Shown piece by piece: positions 1 to 8,331 of a stretch of 54,406 nucleotides of DNA (its first letter is position 1; every line of letters begins with the position of its first letter). This DNA comes from a bacterium (lineage in GTDB: Bacteria; Vulcanimicrobiota; Vulcanimicrobiia; Vulcanimicrobiales; Vulcanimicrobiaceae). The notes beneath the pieces were generated by a model. It saw only the letters and a program-made list of their open reading frames with translations, ran no database searches and was not told where the DNA came from. Position numbers and translations under genes: made by a program. The stretch lies in contig JAJYRI010000008.1 in assembly GCA_021794175.1 (NCBI GenBank), positions 1 through 54,406 of the forward strand, in the 5' to 3' direction.

Positions 1-2
1 TG

Positions 3-254
3 GTGCGCCGCGGGCTCGATACGGAGTGCGCGCGCCGTGCGGTCGCCGATGCGCCGCTCTCCGAGCACGAGCGCTGTCTCGAAGCGCTCGCAAAGCTTCG
101 TCGCGCGCAGCCGCAAGCGAGTTACCCGAGTCTGGCGCGATCGCTCGAGCGTCGCGGTTTCCCAGCCTCGCTGATCTACTCGATTCTCCGCGAAGCGGCG
201 CTCCGCGACGGTGCGCTTGAAGGCATCGAGGCGGCGATTCCCTCCGGAGGGTAG
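3..254 (+). CDS. recX: RecX family regulatory protein, C-terminal part (cut by window edge)
   Basis: This is the 3' end of a gene whose start lies left of the window. The visible 83 residues are rich in Arg, Ala and Leu and end with LERRGFPASLIYSILREA, which matches the last three-helix repeat of RecX (typically F-L-x-R-R-G-F-x-x-x-x-I-x-x-V-L). RecX binds RecA filaments and limits their extension. The GTG at position 3 is simply the first in-frame codon seen and should not be taken as the start. The identification rests on the RRG-[FL] repeats and the overall helical character, so it is good but not certain. No recA is visible downstream. Confidence 0.68.
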   Translation: MRRGLDTECARRAVADAPLSEHERCLEALAKLRRAQPQASYPSLARSLERRGFPASLIYSILREAALRDGALEGIEAAIPSGG

Positions 255-365
255 CCGCTCGCGATCGAGGCAGGCGTGGCGTTCCGTCGAGCGCTCGCGA
301 GTCGTCGCGGTTTACCTGTTCGCGGCGCGGGCAATGCGGCGCGGGCGATACGGAGCGTCGTGAGC

Positions 366-445
366 GGGGCAGGCGATGTGGGGCGGGCGAGCGATGAACT
401 CAAGGATTTAGCGAGCCTGCCCCAAATCGTCTGCCCCACATCGCC
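366..445. repeat. Long imperfect inverted repeat (hairpin) between recX and the response regulator
   Basis: Positions 372-383 (GGCGATGTGGGG) are exactly complementary to 434-445. The stem extends inward to 390/427 with two G-U pairs, about 19 base pairs in all, around a 36-base loop. An alternative exact 8-bp pairing joins 366-373 with 416-423. No T tract follows, so it is not a classic intrinsic terminator. It could be a terminator of another kind, a leader structure for the next operon or a dispersed repeat. The remainder of 255-536 shows no gene. Confidence 0.5.
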
Positions 446-536
446 CACCCCGCATCGACCGTGTCGATCACGGCTGCGAGTAAAATGCCGCGCTCGTGTC
501 ACGCCGCTCTCGACCCTGGGAATCGGATGCGATGTG

Positions 537-1226
537 ATGAAGCGAACGGTGCTCGTTGCCGAAGATGATGAGGCGATTCGCGAGCTTATCCTCCACCATC
601 TGGCTTGCGAAGGCTTTGCAGGCGTCGGCGTCGCCGACGGACTCAGCGCGATCCGCAAAGTGCGCGAGGGCTGCGACCTGATCGTTCTCGATTTGGGGCT
701 TCCCGGGCTCGACGGCTTTGAGGTCGCTCGCCGAGCGCGCGCGTTGCGCGCCTCCTTGCCGATCCTCGTGCTGAGCGCACGGAGCGGCGAGATCGACCGC
801 TTGTTGGGTTTTGAATTGGGGATCGATGATTTCGTAGCGAAGCCGTTCTCGCCGCGCGAACTGGTCGCGCGCGTTCGGGCGATTCTCCGTCGTCACGGTT
901 TGGACGCCGAGCTTGCCGTCGATCGCGTTTTACGCTTCGGCGATTTGGAGATCGATGTCGCCGCGCGCGAGGTGCGCATGCAAGGCGAGGATCTCGCTTG
1001 CAAGCCGCGTGAATTTTCGCTGTTGCTCGAGCTCGCGCGGCACCCCGGCGTCGCTATCGCGCGCGAATCGTTGATCGATCGCGTTTGGGGAGGCGCCTTC
1101 GTCGGGGACGAACGAACGGTCGACGTTCACGTCAGCCGGTTGCGCGCGCGTCTGGAGGGGCACGCGCGGTTACGCGCGACGCTGCGCAGCGTTCATGGTT
1201 TCGGATATAAGTTCGTTCCGCCGTAA
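537..1226 (+). CDS. OmpR/PhoB-family response regulator
   Basis: A 229-residue DNA-binding response regulator. The receiver domain covers about residues 1-120, with acidic pocket residues D10 and D11, phosphoacceptor D52 in the VLDLGLPG motif and the conserved K102 followed by Pro. The C-terminal half is a winged-helix OmpR/PhoB domain ending in the typical R-S-V-H-G-F-G-Y-K-F. The ATG at 537 is chosen because the receiver fold begins directly after it; the frame stays open upstream but that stretch is not receiver-like. It is followed almost at once by a histidine kinase gene, so the two form a two-component pair. The signal and target genes are not evident. Confidence 0.9.
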   Translation: MKRTVLVAEDDEAIRELILHHLACEGFAGVGVADGLSAIRKVREGCDLIVLDLGLPGLDGFEVARRARALRASLPILVLSARSGEIDRLLGFELGIDDFVAKPFSPRELVARVRAILRRHGLDAELAVDRVLRFGDLEIDVAAREVRMQGEDLACKPREFSLLLELARHPGVAIARESLIDRVWGGAFVGDERTVDVHVSRLRARLEGHARLRATLRSVHGFGYKFVPP

Positions 1227-1227
1227 C

Positions 1228-2364
1228 GTGGAACGCTGCGAACGAAATCCGGCGGCTCTCGCCGGCACGTCGCCCGGCACCGGACGCGTCCGCCCCTTGT
1301 TGCTTTGGCGCGTTCCGGAGATCGGTGCGATGGCATTGCGCCAAGGTCGGCGGCGCTCGCGCGCCTTGGAACGGCGCGCCGAGGCGCTCTTTCTCGAAGC
1401 GGCGCGGACGTTGCTTCGTGCGAGCGATCGGCTGGCGCACCCGGGCGATAGCGAGGATTTCATCGCCTATCTCGACGTCCGCGGGCGCTCGGGCGAATCG
1501 CGTCGCGTGGCGCTCCCGGTCGATCTCCGCGGCGCGCTCGAACGCATCGCCGCGCGTCTGCACGCACGGCTCGATCTGCCCGTCGAAGTCGGATGGAGCT
1601 ACGTTGCCCCCGCCGATCTTGCACGCGATCCGGCTGCGGCATTGCGCGAAGCGATCGAGCGCGGCGAACGCGAACGCGAGCGCGTCGCCTTTCTTTCCGC
1701 GGTGGGGCACGAACTCCGGACGCCTTTGAGTTCGATCCGCGGGTACATCGAGACGTTGCTCGACGCTCGCCACGACGCACCGACGACGCGCAGATTTCTT
1801 GAGATCGCGCAGGCCGAGACGCTACGCATGGCACGCCTGGTCGATGGAGTGTTGGAATTCTCGCTTCTAGATTGCAGCGCGCTCCATCTCGCCGACGCCT
1901 GCTGCGATCTCGCCGCGGTCATTCGTCACGCGATGCGATCGATGGAGCCCGCGATATCGCGCGCGGAGGCGCGCTTGGAGCATCGCGCGCTTCCGAGCCT
2001 GGCGGTCGCACTCGATGAGGATGCCGCGATGCACGTCGTTCTGAATCTCTTCCAAAACGCCGTCGTCCACGGCCGCCGCGGCGGGAGGATCCGCGTCGGT
2101 CTCGCGCGCCGTCCGCCGTTCGCGCGTCTGCGCGTCGACGACGACGGGCCGGGAATTCCGCTCGAGCAGCGCGAGCGCATTTTTCAACGCGGCACGAGAT
2201 TGGGAAGCGACGAGAGCCGCGGCTTTGGGCTCGGGCTCGCAATCGTCGAAAGCATCGTCTCCAGAGTGGGGGGCGAGGTGCGCGTCGGCGAGGCTCCTCG
2301 GGGCGGCGCTCGCTTCGAAATCCTGCTGCCGTTGCAAGCGGAGAAAGGTGGAGCGGAGTCGTAG
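1228..2364 (+). CDS. Sensor histidine kinase without membrane segments
   Basis: The partner kinase of the preceding regulator. The phosphoacceptor H-box SAVGHELRTPLSS is visible, with His near residue 161, then an N-box (VVLNLFQNAVVHG), G1 box (DDDGPGIP) and G2 box (GFGLGLAIVES), that is, complete DHp and ATPase domains. No transmembrane helices or signal peptide are seen, so it probably senses a cytoplasmic signal or a partner protein through its N-terminal 120 residues, which I cannot assign. The start is uncertain. GTG 1228 lies one base after the regulator stop, whereas ATG 1330 has a GGAG 9 bases upstream and may be the true start; ATG 1195 would overlap the regulator. Confidence 0.85.
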   Translation: MERCERNPAALAGTSPGTGRVRPLLLWRVPEIGAMALRQGRRRSRALERRAEALFLEAARTLLRASDRLAHPGDSEDFIAYLDVRGRSGESRRVALPVDLRGALERIAARLHARLDLPVEVGWSYVAPADLARDPAAALREAIERGERERERVAFLSAVGHELRTPLSSIRGYIETLLDARHDAPTTRRFLEIAQAETLRMARLVDGVLEFSLLDCSALHLADACCDLAAVIRHAMRSMEPAISRAEARLEHRALPSLAVALDEDAAMHVVLNLFQNAVVHGRRGGRIRVGLARRPPFARLRVDDDGPGIPLEQRERIFQRGTRLGSDESRGFGLGLAIVESIVSRVGGEVRVGEAPRGGARFEILLPLQAEKGGAES

Positions 2365-2374
2365 CAGGCGGCTC

Positions 2375-2791
2375 ATGACGAGCGTATCACCCGACCTTCG
2401 ACGCAGCGAGCGAACGCTCGCGCTTGCGCGTAGCGTCGACCGGAGCTACGACGGGAGCGCTCCGATTGCCGTCGCCGAGATCGGCCCTTCGCTCTTCTTT
2501 CTCGCCGATTTCGTTCGCTGCGTTCAGACGCCGTGCGAGATCGATTTCCTCGCAATCGGCGGCGATGCTGCCGCCCGTCGCTTTCTCACCGATCTCTCCC
2601 GGCCGGTCGACGGCCGCGACCTGCTCGTCGTCTGCGACCGGATCGACGACCTCGACCGAATGCGTTTTCTGCTCGGGGCGATGCGCGAGCGCGGACCGCG
2701 TTCGCTTGCAATCGTCTCCTACGAACCGATATTGCGAGCGGAGGCTGCGGCCCTCGGCGACGTGACGATACTCGGCGAGCGGCTATCGTGA
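2375..2791 (+). CDS. Degenerate hypoxanthine phosphoribosyltransferase-like protein
   Basis: A 138-residue protein. Its central part follows the HPRT family pattern: a strand, then L-F-F-L-A-D-F-V-R, then E-I-D-F-L-A-I, then D-G-R-D-L-L-V-V and R-G-P-R-S-L. The catalytic elements are altered. The PPi loop, usually L-K-G, reads EIGP, and the PRPP loop, usually E-D-I-I-D-T-G-x-T, reads CDRIDDLDRM. The C-terminal quarter of normal HPRT (about 180 residues) is missing. I infer a non-catalytic paralogue, perhaps a nucleotide sensor, or an eroding gene. It begins 10 bases after the kinase and overlaps the next gene by one base. Family assignment is from pattern only. Confidence 0.55.
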   Translation: MTSVSPDLRRSERTLALARSVDRSYDGSAPIAVAEIGPSLFFLADFVRCVQTPCEIDFLAIGGDAAARRFLTDLSRPVDGRDLLVVCDRIDDLDRMRFLLGAMRERGPRSLAIVSYEPILRAEAAALGDVTILGERLS

Positions 2792-4101
2792 TGCGGCGGG
2801 TTCTCGCCGGGTTCTTTGCGATGCTGACGGTCGCAGCGCTGCTCTCGACGAGCGGCAGCGCTCTGCAACTGCCGTCGATCGAAGCGGCGGCAACCGACTT
2901 TCGCAGCCCCAACGCGCACTTACAAGAGATGTTTCGGGCCGCACTGCTCGATACGACGACGCTCGCCGAATACGCCCCCGATGGTACGGCCTACGTAAAG
3001 ACCGGGGATATTCCCGCCGAGTGGTTGCGCGACGCAAGCGCGCAGTTGCGTCCCTATCTTTTCTTTGCCAAGCAGGATCCCAGCGTCCGGAAGTTGCTGC
3101 GCGCGATCCTGGCGCGCATGGCGAAGTACATTCAGATCGACCCGTACGCAAATGCATTCACGCTCGACTATCGCGTTTGGGAGCAGAAGTTCGAACTCGA
3201 TTCGCTCGCCTATCCGGTGACGCTGGCGTGGAGCTATTGGAAGACGACCGGCGATACCAAGATTTTCACCCCCGATATGGAGAAGGCGCTCGAAGATATT
3301 CTCGATACCATGGAGCGCGAACAGGACCATCCGCGGGACTCGCATTATACCGAACCCGAGCTCGCCGACGGAGGGAAGGGACGTCCGGTCGCCTATACGG
3401 GAATGATTTGGACGGGGTTCCGCCCATCGGACGATGCCTGTTACTACAACTACCTCATTCCATCGGAGATGTTCGCCGTCGTAGCGCTTGGAGACATCGC
3501 CGATATCGAGCGTAACGTTTATCGCAACGTAATTCTCGCGCGCTCCGCCGATGCGTTACGCGATGAAGTGCAGCGCGGCATTCAAACGTACGGGCTCGTC
3601 TTCGTTCCGAAATACGGATATATCTACGCCTACGAAGTCGACGGCCTCGGGCACGCGATTCTCACCGACGATGCCAATATCCCGAGCCTTCTCTCCGCTC
3701 CCTATATCGGGTACACGTCGAAATCGAACGTGTACTATCAAAATACGCGCCGGTTTCTGCTCTCGGACGATAACCCGTCATTTTATTCGGGTCGGTACGC
3801 CTCGGGTATCGGCAGCTTCCACACCCCCGATCACTGGATATGGCCGCTCGCGTTGATCATGCAGGGGTTGACCGCACGATCGCAGACCGAAAAACAAGAT
3901 GTCCTCAACGAACTGCTCGCCAGCGATCCGGGAGATCATTTGCTCCACGAATCGTTCGATCCCAACGATCCCAAGCATTTTACTCGACCCAATTTCGGTT
4001 GGCCCAATGCACTTTTTTCGGAGTTCGTCATGACCTCGTTCGAAGGAAAACCGGAGATACCGATGGGTAGCGGTGCGGATTTGGAGTTCCGCAGTCAATG
4101 A
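2791..4101 (+). CDS. Secreted GH125 family exo-alpha-1,6-mannosidase-like glycosidase (DUF1237)
   Basis: A 436-residue protein with an N-terminal signal peptide (MRRVLAGFFAMLTVAALL, cleavage near residue 25). The body matches glycoside hydrolase family 125 (DUF1237, the bacterial relatives of fungal Mug157): TGDIPAEWLRDASAQ, the segment around YANAFTLDYRVWEQKFELDS, TGMIWTGFRPSDDAC, and the late IGSFHTPDHWIWPLALIMQG. Family members release mannose from alpha-1,6 linkages. Length is normal. The start ATG overlaps the stop of the HPRT-like gene (TGATG), and its own stop overlaps purA, so translation is likely coupled. The presence of a secreted glycosidase between two purine-related genes is unexplained. 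Confidence 0.85.
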   Translation: MRRVLAGFFAMLTVAALLSTSGSALQLPSIEAAATDFRSPNAHLQEMFRAALLDTTTLAEYAPDGTAYVKTGDIPAEWLRDASAQLRPYLFFAKQDPSVRKLLRAILARMAKYIQIDPYANAFTLDYRVWEQKFELDSLAYPVTLAWSYWKTTGDTKIFTPDMEKALEDILDTMEREQDHPRDSHYTEPELADGGKGRPVAYTGMIWTGFRPSDDACYYNYLIPSEMFAVVALGDIADIERNVYRNVILARSADALRDEVQRGIQTYGLVFVPKYGYIYAYEVDGLGHAILTDDANIPSLLSAPYIGYTSKSNVYYQNTRRFLLSDDNPSFYSGRYASGIGSFHTPDHWIWPLALIMQGLTARSQTEKQDVLNELLASDPGDHLLHESFDPNDPKHFTRPNFGWPNALFSEFVMTSFEGKPEIPMGSGADLEFRSQ

Positions 4102-5360
4102 GCGGACGGATCGATGCCGTGCTCGGCATGCAGTGGGGTGACGAAGGCAAGGGCCGGATCGTCGATTGGTATGCGCGCAACTACGACGTGGTCGCGCGTT
4201 TCGGCGGCGGTGATAACGCCGGCCATCGCATCGAGGTCGGTGAGAAAAAACTCGCGCTGCGCCTGGTTCCGTCGGCTGCGTTGCACCCGACGGTCGAACT
4301 CTTCGTCGGCTCGGGATGCGTGGTGAATCTCGAAGGCGCGCTCGACGAACTCGCGCGGCTCTCCGAGGTCGGTGTCGATATCGAGCGCGTGAAATTCTCC
4401 GACCGCGCCCATATCGTGCTGCCGGATCACGGCGTCCTCGATCAGGCCTCGGAGCAAGCGCGCGGTGCACAGCGCATCGGCACCACCGGCCGCGGCATCG
4501 GCCCGGCGTACGCCGATCGAGTCTCGCGCGTCGGCGTTACGCTGGGGCAGACGCTCGACGAGGCTGGTTTTCGCAGTTGCCTCCGAGCGATTCGCAGCGC
4601 GCACGAGCGCGCGCTGCGCGATCCCTCGATCCTCCCCGACTTCGCCGAAATGGAGGAGCGCATGCTCGCGGCGGCAGCGCGCCTGCGCGCGGCGATCGTC
4701 GACGGCGTGGGCTACATTCACACGCGCCTTTCCGCCGGGAAACGCATTCTCGCCGAAGGCGCGCAAGGGACGCTGCTCGATATCTCCTTCGGAAGTTATC
4801 CGTACGTAACGTCCTCGCAGTGTACCGCCGGCGGGATCTGTACCGGGCTCGGCGTCGGGCCGAGCGCCGTCGGTCGGATCATCGGGATTCTCAAGGCGTA
4901 CACGACGCGCGTCGGAGCGGGGCCGTTCCCTTCCGAACTGCTCGATGCCGCCGGCGACCGGCTGCGGGAAGCGGGACGGGAGTTCGGTACCGTCACCGGA
5001 CGTCCGCGGCGCTGCGGCTGGTTCGATGCCGTCGCCGCTCGCTATGCCGCCGCGATCAACGGCGCGCACGCTGTCGCGTTGACGAAGCTCGACGTTCTCT
5101 CCGGGTTCGAGCGCATCGGCATCGTGACCGGGTACCGACTCGGCGAGCGTGAAGCGACGATCTCGGAGGCATCGCATCCCGATTTTCGGGCCGAGGTCGA
5201 GTATCTCGAGGGATGGGCCGAGGATATCAGCGGGGCGCGTCGACCCGAAGAGCTCCCGAACGCCGCCCGTCGCTATATCGCTCGGCTCGAAGCGTTGGTC
5301 GGGTTGCCGATCGAGGTCTTCTCGGTCGGCCCGGAGCGCGAGGCGTTAATCAACGCTTGA
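4098..5360 (+). CDS. purA: Adenylosuccinate synthetase
   Basis: A 420-residue enzyme of AMP synthesis that joins aspartate to IMP using GTP. The N-terminal GTP loop GDEGKG is at residues 14-19 (catalytic Asp15), and the second catalytic histidine lies in DNAGH (His43). Further family signatures are TTGRGIGPAY, EGAQGTLLDISFGSYPYVTSS and the C-terminal TGRPRRCGWFDAV plus ALTKLDVLSGF. Length is normal for the family. The ATG overlaps the GH125 stop by four bases (ATGA). The stretch between the stop and fliF (5361-5553) holds no gene; it contains a TTGACG hexamer at 5394 but no well-spaced -10. Confidence 0.96.
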   Translation: MSGRIDAVLGMQWGDEGKGRIVDWYARNYDVVARFGGGDNAGHRIEVGEKKLALRLVPSAALHPTVELFVGSGCVVNLEGALDELARLSEVGVDIERVKFSDRAHIVLPDHGVLDQASEQARGAQRIGTTGRGIGPAYADRVSRVGVTLGQTLDEAGFRSCLRAIRSAHERALRDPSILPDFAEMEERMLAAAARLRAAIVDGVGYIHTRLSAGKRILAEGAQGTLLDISFGSYPYVTSSQCTAGGICTGLGVGPSAVGRIIGILKAYTTRVGAGPFPSELLDAAGDRLREAGREFGTVTGRPRRCGWFDAVAARYAAAINGAHAVALTKLDVLSGFERIGIVTGYRLGEREATISEASHPDFRAEVEYLEGWAEDISGARRPEELPNAARRYIARLEALVGLPIEVFSVGPEREALINA

Positions 5361-5553
5361 CCGAGCCTTGATGCTGCTCGATTTCTCTTAAAATTGACGA
5401 AGGACGACGAAGGGCCTGTGGAGAGTGCGGATAATAGACGTACCTAATGACCTATACGCAGACCTCGGAATGCGAATAGGGACGCTCCAACAGGGACGTG
5501 GAGCGAGCACAGCCAGGGTCGGCTGCCTGAGTGTAGAGTAAAGAGGACACGTC

Positions 5554-7221
5554 GTGGAGCAACTGCGAGCGATACTCGCGACCCTGCAAGCGCGAATCCT
5601 GAATTTCTGGGCAGGACAGAGCAGACAAGGGCGCGCGCTCGTCACCGGCGGAGCGATTGCGGGTATTCTCGCACTCGTCGCACTCGGCGCGCTCGTTTTC
5701 GGTCGCGGTCCGTCCTACTCGACGCTCTTTTCGAATCTTTCGTCGAGCGACGCCAATGCGGTGCTCGGCCATCTCAAGGCCGATAAAGTTCCCTATCATA
5801 TTTCGCTCGACGGAAAGACGATATCGGTTCCTTCCGCCGACGTCAGCGCGGAGCGCATCGCGATTGCGGGCTCCGGGCTCATCAAGGGCGCGGGCGTCGG
5901 TTACGAAATTTTCGACCGCACGAACTTCGGCATGACGCAGTTTCAAGAGCGGATCGATAAAACGCGCGCGATTGAAGGCGAGCTCGAACGGACGATCGAC
6001 GGACTCACCCCCGTCGAAGCATCGCGCGTCAGCATCGTCACGCCGGATCACACCCTGTATAGCGATTCGCAGGAACCGACCACAGCCTCGGTCGCTATCA
6101 AACTGCGCCCCGGCCAAGGGCTCGACGGTTCGCAGGTACAGGGCATTACGATGCTCGTCGCACGCTCCGTCGAAGGGCTGAAACCCGTCAACGTCACCAT
6201 CGTGAATCAAGACGGGCAGATCCTCCTCCCGACGCCCGTCGCAGCAAGCGGGGCCTCGGCGCAAGATAACGCCCTGCAGCTCACGCAGGAGCAACTCGTT
6301 GCGAAAGAGCGCTACGAGTCGAGCCTGCAGCAGAGCATTCAGTCGATGCTCGACAGTACCTTGGGCAAAGGTCGCGCCGTCGCTCGCGTCTCGACGAAGA
6401 TGTCGTTCGACGTCAATAGCTCCGATGGGAAGGTCTACGCTCCTGCGGGCACCGTGCTCTCGCAACAGAGCTCGCGCGAATCCTATAACGGCACGCAGCC
6501 GGTGCAGCGCGCCGCCGTCGGCGTTCCGGGAACGACGAGCAATATCGGCACCTATCAAGCGCTGCAAAACGCGACGACCAACGGCCGATATAATAAATCG
6601 AAGACGACGACGAATTACGATATCTCGGTGCAGAATGTCAAACACATCGATGCACCGGGGAAAGTGCTGCAGACCAGCGTCGCGGTACTCGTGAACTCGA
6701 CCCCGCAGACATCGACGGCCCCCGGCGCCCCCGCGGTCGCTGCGGCGCCCTACGTGCTTACGCCGGCGAACGTTACGCAGATCCGCAATGTCGTTATCGC
6801 TGCGGCCGGGCTCGATCTCGCTGCCGGCGATCAGGTAAGCGTCGAGGCTATTCCGTTCAACCCCGCCCTGGCGCAGCGGAGCGTTCCCAGCGGCGTGACC
6901 ACGGTCTTGGGCATCCCGCTCTGGGTCTTGCTCGCTATCGGCGGGCTTGGGTTGCTCGGTCTCATCGGTTTCATGGCGACGCGCGCACGCGAATCGAAGT
7001 TCGTTCCGAGCACCGATCTACCGTCCTTCGATTCCAGTCTTACCGACGAGTTGCCGCCCTTTGAAGAGCACCCGCTCCTCGAAGGCGCCCCGGGCCTTAG
7101 CGCACCGATGCGCTCCACTGCCGATATGACGAGAGAGCAGATGATCGAGTACGTAACGACCGTGGCGCAAGAGAGCCCCGATAGTATCGGCAAGCTCGTC
7201 AAGCTCTGGCTGGCCGAGTAG
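5554..7221 (+). CDS. fliF: Flagellar MS-ring protein FliF
   Basis: A 555-residue inner-membrane ring protein of the flagellar basal body. There is one membrane segment near residues 29-51 and a second near 447-472. Between them is the YscJ/FliF domain (SYSTLFSNLSSSDANAV, GYEIFDRTNFGMTQFQERI, ARVSIVTPDHTLY), followed by a Ser/Thr/Gln-rich variable region. The short C-terminal cytoplasmic tail, which binds FliG, ends the protein. The GTG start is preceded by AGAGGA at 5542-5547 with a six-base spacer. It is the first gene of a compact fli operon. fliE, flgB and flgC, often found upstream, are not here. Confidence 0.95.
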   Translation: MEQLRAILATLQARILNFWAGQSRQGRALVTGGAIAGILALVALGALVFGRGPSYSTLFSNLSSSDANAVLGHLKADKVPYHISLDGKTISVPSADVSAERIAIAGSGLIKGAGVGYEIFDRTNFGMTQFQERIDKTRAIEGELERTIDGLTPVEASRVSIVTPDHTLYSDSQEPTTASVAIKLRPGQGLDGSQVQGITMLVARSVEGLKPVNVTIVNQDGQILLPTPVAASGASAQDNALQLTQEQLVAKERYESSLQQSIQSMLDSTLGKGRAVARVSTKMSFDVNSSDGKVYAPAGTVLSQQSSRESYNGTQPVQRAAVGVPGTTSNIGTYQALQNATTNGRYNKSKTTTNYDISVQNVKHIDAPGKVLQTSVAVLVNSTPQTSTAPGAPAVAAAPYVLTPANVTQIRNVVIAAAGLDLAAGDQVSVEAIPFNPALAQRSVPSGVTTVLGIPLWVLLAIGGLGLLGLIGFMATRARESKFVPSTDLPSFDSSLTDELPPFEEHPLLEGAPGLSAPMRSTADMTREQMIEYVTTVAQESPDSIGKLVKLWLAE

Positions 7222-7236
7222 CGAGCGAGAAGCGAG

Positions 7237-8310
7237 ATGGATTCACCGATCGTCAACCTCTCCAACACGGGACTCCCCGAAACACCGATGCCGTTCGGCG
7301 ACAACGAGTCGCTGGAGATCTCGGGGCCGGAGAAAGCCGCAATTCTCTTGATCACGCTGGGGCTCGAACTCTCGGCGACGATCTTTAAATTCTTGCGCCA
7401 AGACGAAGTCGAGCGCATCGTCTTGGAGATCGCCAAGATTCCGACGGTCTCGCTGGAAAAACGCGATGCCGTCATTCAGGAAGCCTACCAGCGCGCGATC
7501 GCTCTCAAATACATCAACGAGGGCGGTATCGAATACGCGAAGGAGATCCTCGAACGTTCGTTTGGCGCGGGGCAAGCCGACGATATGACCAGCCGCCTCT
7601 TCGCGGCGCTCAAACACGGCAATCCGCTCGAACTCATCAAGAATACCGAGCCTGCGCAATTACTGCAGTTCATCCAAGACGAGCATCCGCAGACGATCGC
7701 GCTCATCCTCGTATACATGCAACCCGAGCAGGCGGGTGCGGTGATCTCCGCGTTGACGCCGGAGTTGCAGGCCGACGTTGCGATGCGGATTGCGATCTTG
7801 CAAAAGACCGCTCCCGAAGTGCTCGAGCAACTCGACGAATTACTCGGCCGTCGTCTCCTCATCAGCGGCGCCGATTTCTCCAAAGCGGGCGGCGTAGCAT
7901 CGCTGGCGTCGGTCATGAATTTCGTCGATCGCGAGACCGAGAAAAACATCCTCGACGGGCTTACCAAACGCGACCCCGAATTGGCGCAAGAGGTCAAGAA
8001 CCTGCTCTTCGTCTTCGAAGATATCATCAATCTCGACGATCGCTCGATTCAGCGCATTCTCAAGGAAGTCGATGGGAAAGAGCTCGCGCTCGCCCTCAAA
8101 GTTGCCAACGAAGATTTGCTCGCGCGCGTCTACAAAAATATGTCGACCCGCGCCGGACAGATGCTCAAGGAAGAGATCGAGGTGCTGGGCCCGACGCGCA
8201 TGCGCGAAGTCGGGAAAGCGCAGCAACAGATCGTCGACGTCATTCGCACGCTCGAGGAGAATGGCCAAATCGTCATCGCTCGCGGTGCGAAAGACGAACG
8301 ACTGGTCTAG
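7237..8310 (+). CDS. fliG: Flagellar motor switch protein FliG
   Basis: A 357-residue component of the cytoplasmic C-ring that couples ion flow through the stator to rotation. Typical signatures are GPEKAAILLITLG near the N-terminus, EHPQTIALILVYM in the middle armadillo domain, and the C-terminal FVFEDIINLDDRSIQRILKEVD with the charged torque helix (DLLARVYKNMSTRAGQMLKEEIE). It has about 25 extra residues before the GPEKAAI motif. It starts 15 bases after fliF and belongs to the same operon. Confidence 0.95.
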   Translation: MDSPIVNLSNTGLPETPMPFGDNESLEISGPEKAAILLITLGLELSATIFKFLRQDEVERIVLEIAKIPTVSLEKRDAVIQEAYQRAIALKYINEGGIEYAKEILERSFGAGQADDMTSRLFAALKHGNPLELIKNTEPAQLLQFIQDEHPQTIALILVYMQPEQAGAVISALTPELQADVAMRIAILQKTAPEVLEQLDELLGRRLLISGADFSKAGGVASLASVMNFVDRETEKNILDGLTKRDPELAQEVKNLLFVFEDIINLDDRSIQRILKEVDGKELALALKVANEDLLARVYKNMSTRAGQMLKEEIEVLGPTRMREVGKAQQQIVDVIRTLEENGQIVIARGAKDERLV

Positions 8311-8331
8311 TGGAATCGACGTAGGCTTTCG

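Noticed and set aside
4095-5177. Long minus-strand frame opposite purA
   Set aside because: Arg/Asp-rich shadow of a clearly real gene on the plus strand, with no motif of its own.
5430-5435. GATAAT as a -10 for the fliF operon
   Set aside because: The only good -35 (TTGACG 5394-5399) is 30 bases away, and no convincing sigma-28 or sigma-54 pattern was found in the gap.
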